Of a stretch of 64,000 nucleotides of DNA, positions 60,241 through 64,000 are shown piece by piece. Location: assembly GCA_012932295.1 (NCBI GenBank), contig JAAONU010000004.1:30947712-31011711 (forward strand). The letters are read 5' to 3'. Each line of letters opens with the position of its first letter. Within the stretch, counting starts at the first letter, position 1. A program made the translations under genes and the position numbers. A model generated the notes under the pieces. The model ran no database searches. It was not told the origin of the DNA and was given only the letters and a program-made list of their open reading frames with translations. This DNA is from Cyclina sinensis (taxonomy: Eukaryota > Mollusca > Bivalvia > Venerida > Veneridae).

Positions 60241-61924
60241 GAATATGCATTACCAAGGAAACTGATATCAAAGAGATATCAAAGAGAAAATCATAAATCG
60301 TCGTTTCGTAAATGCATTGATGTCCCATCTGTATTGAATACAAGTCAAGCTTTATAAAACTTTATTGCTATATACTTGAGTTCTGTCATTCACAGCACGA
60401 TCCTATTTACAATCTATCGTACGACTTCCTTTGGTATTTCCTTTATATTATATTTTACGATAAATAGCATAGTTTTATTGGCCATTTTAAATCATAACAT
60501 CGCACCATTTTAAACTAGACCAAGTTTAACAATGTTTTATTAATCAACGCTTTAGCTTAAAGTGATAAGCCTAAGTGTTTGTTGTAAGTAAATATCCAGC
60601 TACTATCAGCTGTCAAAAAGGGGACAGGATTCGCGTTTTTCTTATCGGACACTCGTATATTTTTGAGTAACTTTTGACATGAAGTGGCCTCAAATATTGA
60701 AAGAATGTAGCCTTCTTTATATCAAAATAGCTTTGCACTTACTATGTAAACAATAGTAAATATGCATAGTAAGTTGATTTACAAACAAAATATTTCATCA
60801 TCACAATGACGCGGTGAAAATCTTCAAACCTTACTTGCACTAAATTCTGATTTTCAACACCTGTTTAATCATTTGTCTTACAACACTATAAATAAGGTAT
60901 ACCTATTTTGAATTTTTTCTTTACTCAATGTTTTTGGACAAATGAGAAGATTTATTTTTATTATAAAATCATTTACTTGCCTTCGAATGCAATCCCTTCG
61001 AATGAAAACAATGTGTATATTCGTCTCATCATTCACTAGTTTTTATTAGTCAGTGATTAGTTGCAGTTTTATGTACATTAAATTGTTTAGCTGTTGGACA
61101 AATATATCTAAATGTTATATCTAAAACACGTGGTATACCTATCTAAAATATATTCAATGACAATCCTGCTAATTTCGAATCAAAATGCCCTTATACCTTT
61201 TGATTTGATGAACTTCTAACCCCTAGCTGTATTATCTAGTTTTCAAATAGTGTTTATAAACATCCATTAAAATAACTGTCTGTTTGACTCAATGAACTTT
61301 GTAAACTGAGCGGGGATTTTAATTCGTTGAATACGTTTACCCTAAGGTCATTGTATTTTTGCATAGTTTTCATGACTTCCTCTTTTTTTGTCACACAGAG
61401 GTCAGGTTTATGTCATGAATAATAAAAGACAAGAATAAAATCAATCTAAAACATAGTTGTTATATTAATAATATCATATTTATAAAGATTTGTTTATCAG
61501 TGATTTTTTGATTATTTCCTTGACTCAGCTTTGAACTTAAAAAGATCCAAATAATTTATGACCAATGGTCATTAGGATAATTCTGTGTTTCTTATGCTCG
61601 TTAGAATAATTGCAATTTTATTGCATGAATTTATTATAAACTAAATTAATGACATTGTTGTAAATATTGTTGATGGAAACTCGTTTCATTATTGTCATTG
61701 ACCAAAGGAGAATAAACTTGTATTGACTATTGCAGTAATCGCAATGTAATTTAAATGTAAGAAGCAGTAACTAATATCTGAGGCATATTTACAGTTTAGC
61801 CACATAGCTTATATTATTAAAAATAATATCAGTCCTAACTGTGAACTTGATATTTACAGGTCGGTATAAAAACATTTTCCTTTCTATATTAATTAGATTA
61901 GATTTACTGTCTAGATATTTCTAC

Positions 61925-61954
61925 GTCATCATCATCATCATCATCATCATCATT
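61925..61954. repeat. (ATC)n microsatellite
   Basis: About nine ATC trinucleotides. Confidence 0.92.
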
Positions 61955-63193
61955 TACTTTTTTATTTTTATCATTTTCATCATTTTATAATTCATGTGCA
62001 TTTGTGAAAGTTTGATAAAAAGCAAACAAAAACGTTAAAATAAAGCCGCGAAAGAGATACACCATTATTTCAAATCTAACCATGGCAGTAAGAAAAAAAA
62101 ATCTTTTCCCGTACGTAAATATCTTTAACAGGAATATACCCGTAATTGTAATTCATTTACAATTCAATCATCATGAAGTTCTTTTTTTCATAAAAATATT
62201 TTAAAGATATATACGAATCAACCAAAATTTCCTGCAAACTGCAAGTTATAAACATTTCTTGAGTTTTTCCTAATGGTAAAGATGCCTACAATATTTTCAG
62301 CAACTTGCTAAGTACTTTCAATTCCGTTTAAGCTTAATTTGGTCTGAATTAAATGAAATGAATCCAGTGAGACAGATATCAACCATTGCTGATGAAATCT
62401 AACGATGATATTTAAATTCAATTTAAGGTTTGCGAAAGGCCATGAAACGAAACCGATAGATCTATGAAGAACTGTTATTTCTGGCAAGGCATCATATTGA
62501 TACATTACATCACCATCAACAGCCAAGGGGATCAGACGGCGAGTGAAAGAGAAAGAAAACAGCAACATTATATCGTTAAATGATGTAGGAAGATCGAAAT
62601 ACAAAAGTACATTTGAGTGATTTGTTGTCATTGCTCTTGCAAACTTCCCTAAGTCTGTCCTAAGTCAGATAGTTAGTAAAAAAACTTTGTACAAATATAT
62701 TAAAACACTATGAATTATGACGTGAACATCAATTTAAGGTTTTTGTTTTTCTTAGTAGTTGTGACTCTACCAAAGGAACATTATCAAACTAGGTATTTGC
62801 TTGAAATAACAACTAAAACAATAAACGTGTCATTGAAGGTAACGGTAGATAAACAGTCAAGTAAATACGAAGATTTTATGTCTGACAGTATGTTTATTAA
62901 CTTTATTTACATCTGTCTGTCCGCCATTTTGTGATAAATATTGGTAAGTTTGAACTTAAGGATGATCCCATACATTCTCTTTGCTCGAACAGCAAAGCGT
63001 CAAAACCACCGAATGGAGAGAGCAATTATTTAAATATTGTCAGATACTTTACTACACACGAATTCCAGATTTCTGTAAACGTCAAAACTAACACCTGAAG
63101 ATTTAAAACGCCTACATTAAATATCATGCACTGTTTGTTTCGTCGTCCATTTACCATCAGCATGAAGAGGAGGTACTTTCAGCTGCCTTTTGT

Positions 63194-64000
63194 TTAATAG
63201 ATACCTTTACATGAGCAATAGCCAGGGACATCGAATAAGTCGAATTTCAGCTGTTGTTCGGCATCAAGTGTCAGTAATGTCAAAATCTTTCTTTCTATTA
63301 CACACTGACCTGGACAACTACCAGTTGCTCTGCAATGAAAAAAACACACTTGTTTAAAAAATAACATAAAACTATAAATGCATTCCTATTTGAAGTACAT
63401 AAGAACACTTCTTTCATTCCTTTGTTCAATCATATATATTTCCGTCATATTCAGTCTTACAAGAAACATGATTTTATGCAGCCAGTCTGTCTAATTACTT
63501 CTCAGTCTCTCTAATGACTTCTTATACTTCTTATTGCAAATGCAATGTACTTATTTTCGAGAAAAACGATTAAGAAATAGTCAACAAAAACAGAAATAAG
63601 TTAGACACACGCAAATTCAACAAAGATAAGACATTTATAAGAGGAATTAATCAATTTATTACAATACATTTATAAGAGAGGTTAATCAATTTATTACAAT
63701 ACATTTATAAGAAAGGTTAATCAATTTATTACAATACATTTATAAGAGAGGTTAATCAATTTATTACAATACATTTGTAAGAGAGGTTAATCAATTTATT
63801 ACAATACATTTGTAAGAGAGGTTAATCAATTTATTACAATATATTTATAAGAAAGGTTAATCAATTTATTACAATACTTACTGACAGGATGCGTGAGGAA
63901 TATACTGAAAAGATGGGGATACTGCATCAGAAAGGTGCACAATGCTTGTACTAACACCAAATATATTAATCATTGTTGTGTTGGCTATATGTTGTACACG
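63194..64000 (-). CDS. Secreted cystine-knot-like protein, gene 4 of the cluster (partial)
   Basis: Only the last two coding exons are in the window: exon 3 from the window edge down to 63882 (donor GTAAGT), and exon 4 at 63194-63329 (stop TAA 63194-63196). The junction is phase 2, as in genes 1-3. Exon 3 reads TTMINIFGVSTSIVHL and FQYIPHASC; exon 4 reads TGSCPGQCVIERK and ends DVPGYCSCKGIY. The cysteines match the family, though the CDGIC motif is CPGQC here. This is the most diverged copy. Exons 1 and 2 should lie beyond position 64000. Intron 3 is mostly a 35-bp tandem array. Confidence 0.8.
63646..63880. repeat. Tandem repeat, 35-bp unit x 7, next to a splice donor
   Basis: GTTAATCAATTTATTACAAT recurs every 35 bases (63681, 63716, 63751, 63786, 63821, 63856), with TTATAAG/TTGTAAG and AGAG/AAAG variants. 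The last copy runs into the splice donor of gene 4 exon 3 at 63880-63881. Confidence 0.94.

Larger units (their letters stand above)
57842..63193. other. Intergenic DNA between genes 3 and 4
   Basis: No gene supported. It holds a TTAA-flanked MITE (58805-59236), a SINE (60100-60240), poly-A at about 58388-58402 and an ATC microsatellite (61925-61954). Open frames at 59646-59978, 62308-62631 and 62710-62934 have no family signature; the last one has a hydrophobic start but no homologous pattern and no supported splice. Confidence 0.5.

Noticed and set aside
63646..63880. Regular repeats that could suggest a CRISPR array
   Set aside because: The units are directly adjacent with no unique spacers, and the genome is eukaryotic. 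It is a minisatellite.

Overview
The window is eukaryotic and most like a bivalve mollusc, possibly a heterodont clam. It is AT-rich, its genes have short exons in long introns, and it is full of dispersed repeats of the AGCTCACCTG...CCTCTTGTTTTT type and tRNA-derived SINEs that I associate with bivalves. That assignment is from memory and not species-specific. No prokaryotic features are present.

Host genes: a tandem cluster of four paralogous small secreted cysteine-rich proteins, all on the minus strand (genes 1-4: 4349-7069, 25405-36494, 54811-57801, and 63194 to beyond the window edge). I rebuilt them exon by exon. Each complete copy has four coding exons joined by phase-2 introns, a signal peptide, and nine conserved cysteines (C-x4-C, CC, C, C-x3-C, C-x-C). 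They look like cystine-knot ligands, with Spatzle/neurotrophin-like or IL-17-like as the best guesses. The family identity is tentative; the gene models are well supported.

Mobile DNA fills the gaps between and inside these genes. (1) 7544-24078 is a 16.5-kb DNA transposon with perfect 118-bp terminal inverted repeats and an exact 6-bp target duplication (TGAACG). It carries two convergent genes that each start just inside a terminus. One is an intact DDE integrase-type transposase (minus strand, IS3EU-like by my recollection). The other is a three-exon gene for a protein with an N-terminal domain, an Ig-like region, 18 copies of a 16-residue repeat and a TKL-type kinase domain, interrupted by one TAA in the repeat. 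Smaller elements are nested inside, including a Tc1 element at 18078-19607. (2) 30824-33415 is a pogo/Jerky-like element inside intron 1 of gene 2. (3) 38951-52738 is a 13.8-kb Ty3/Gypsy retrotransposon on the minus strand with two 813-bp LTRs and a 4-bp target duplication. Its Pol contains a hydrophobic insert between RNase H and integrase. An extra ORF in the env position has a C-terminal BTB/T1 (KCTD-like) domain. A 3.3-kb DNA transposon with a decayed gene is nested near its 3' end.

The most notable system is the 16.5-kb element: a recent, apparently complete giant transposon carrying a signalling-type kinase gene, inserted about 0.5 kb upstream of gene 1 of the cystine-knot cluster. Minisatellites and microsatellites are common, especially in introns of the cluster genes.
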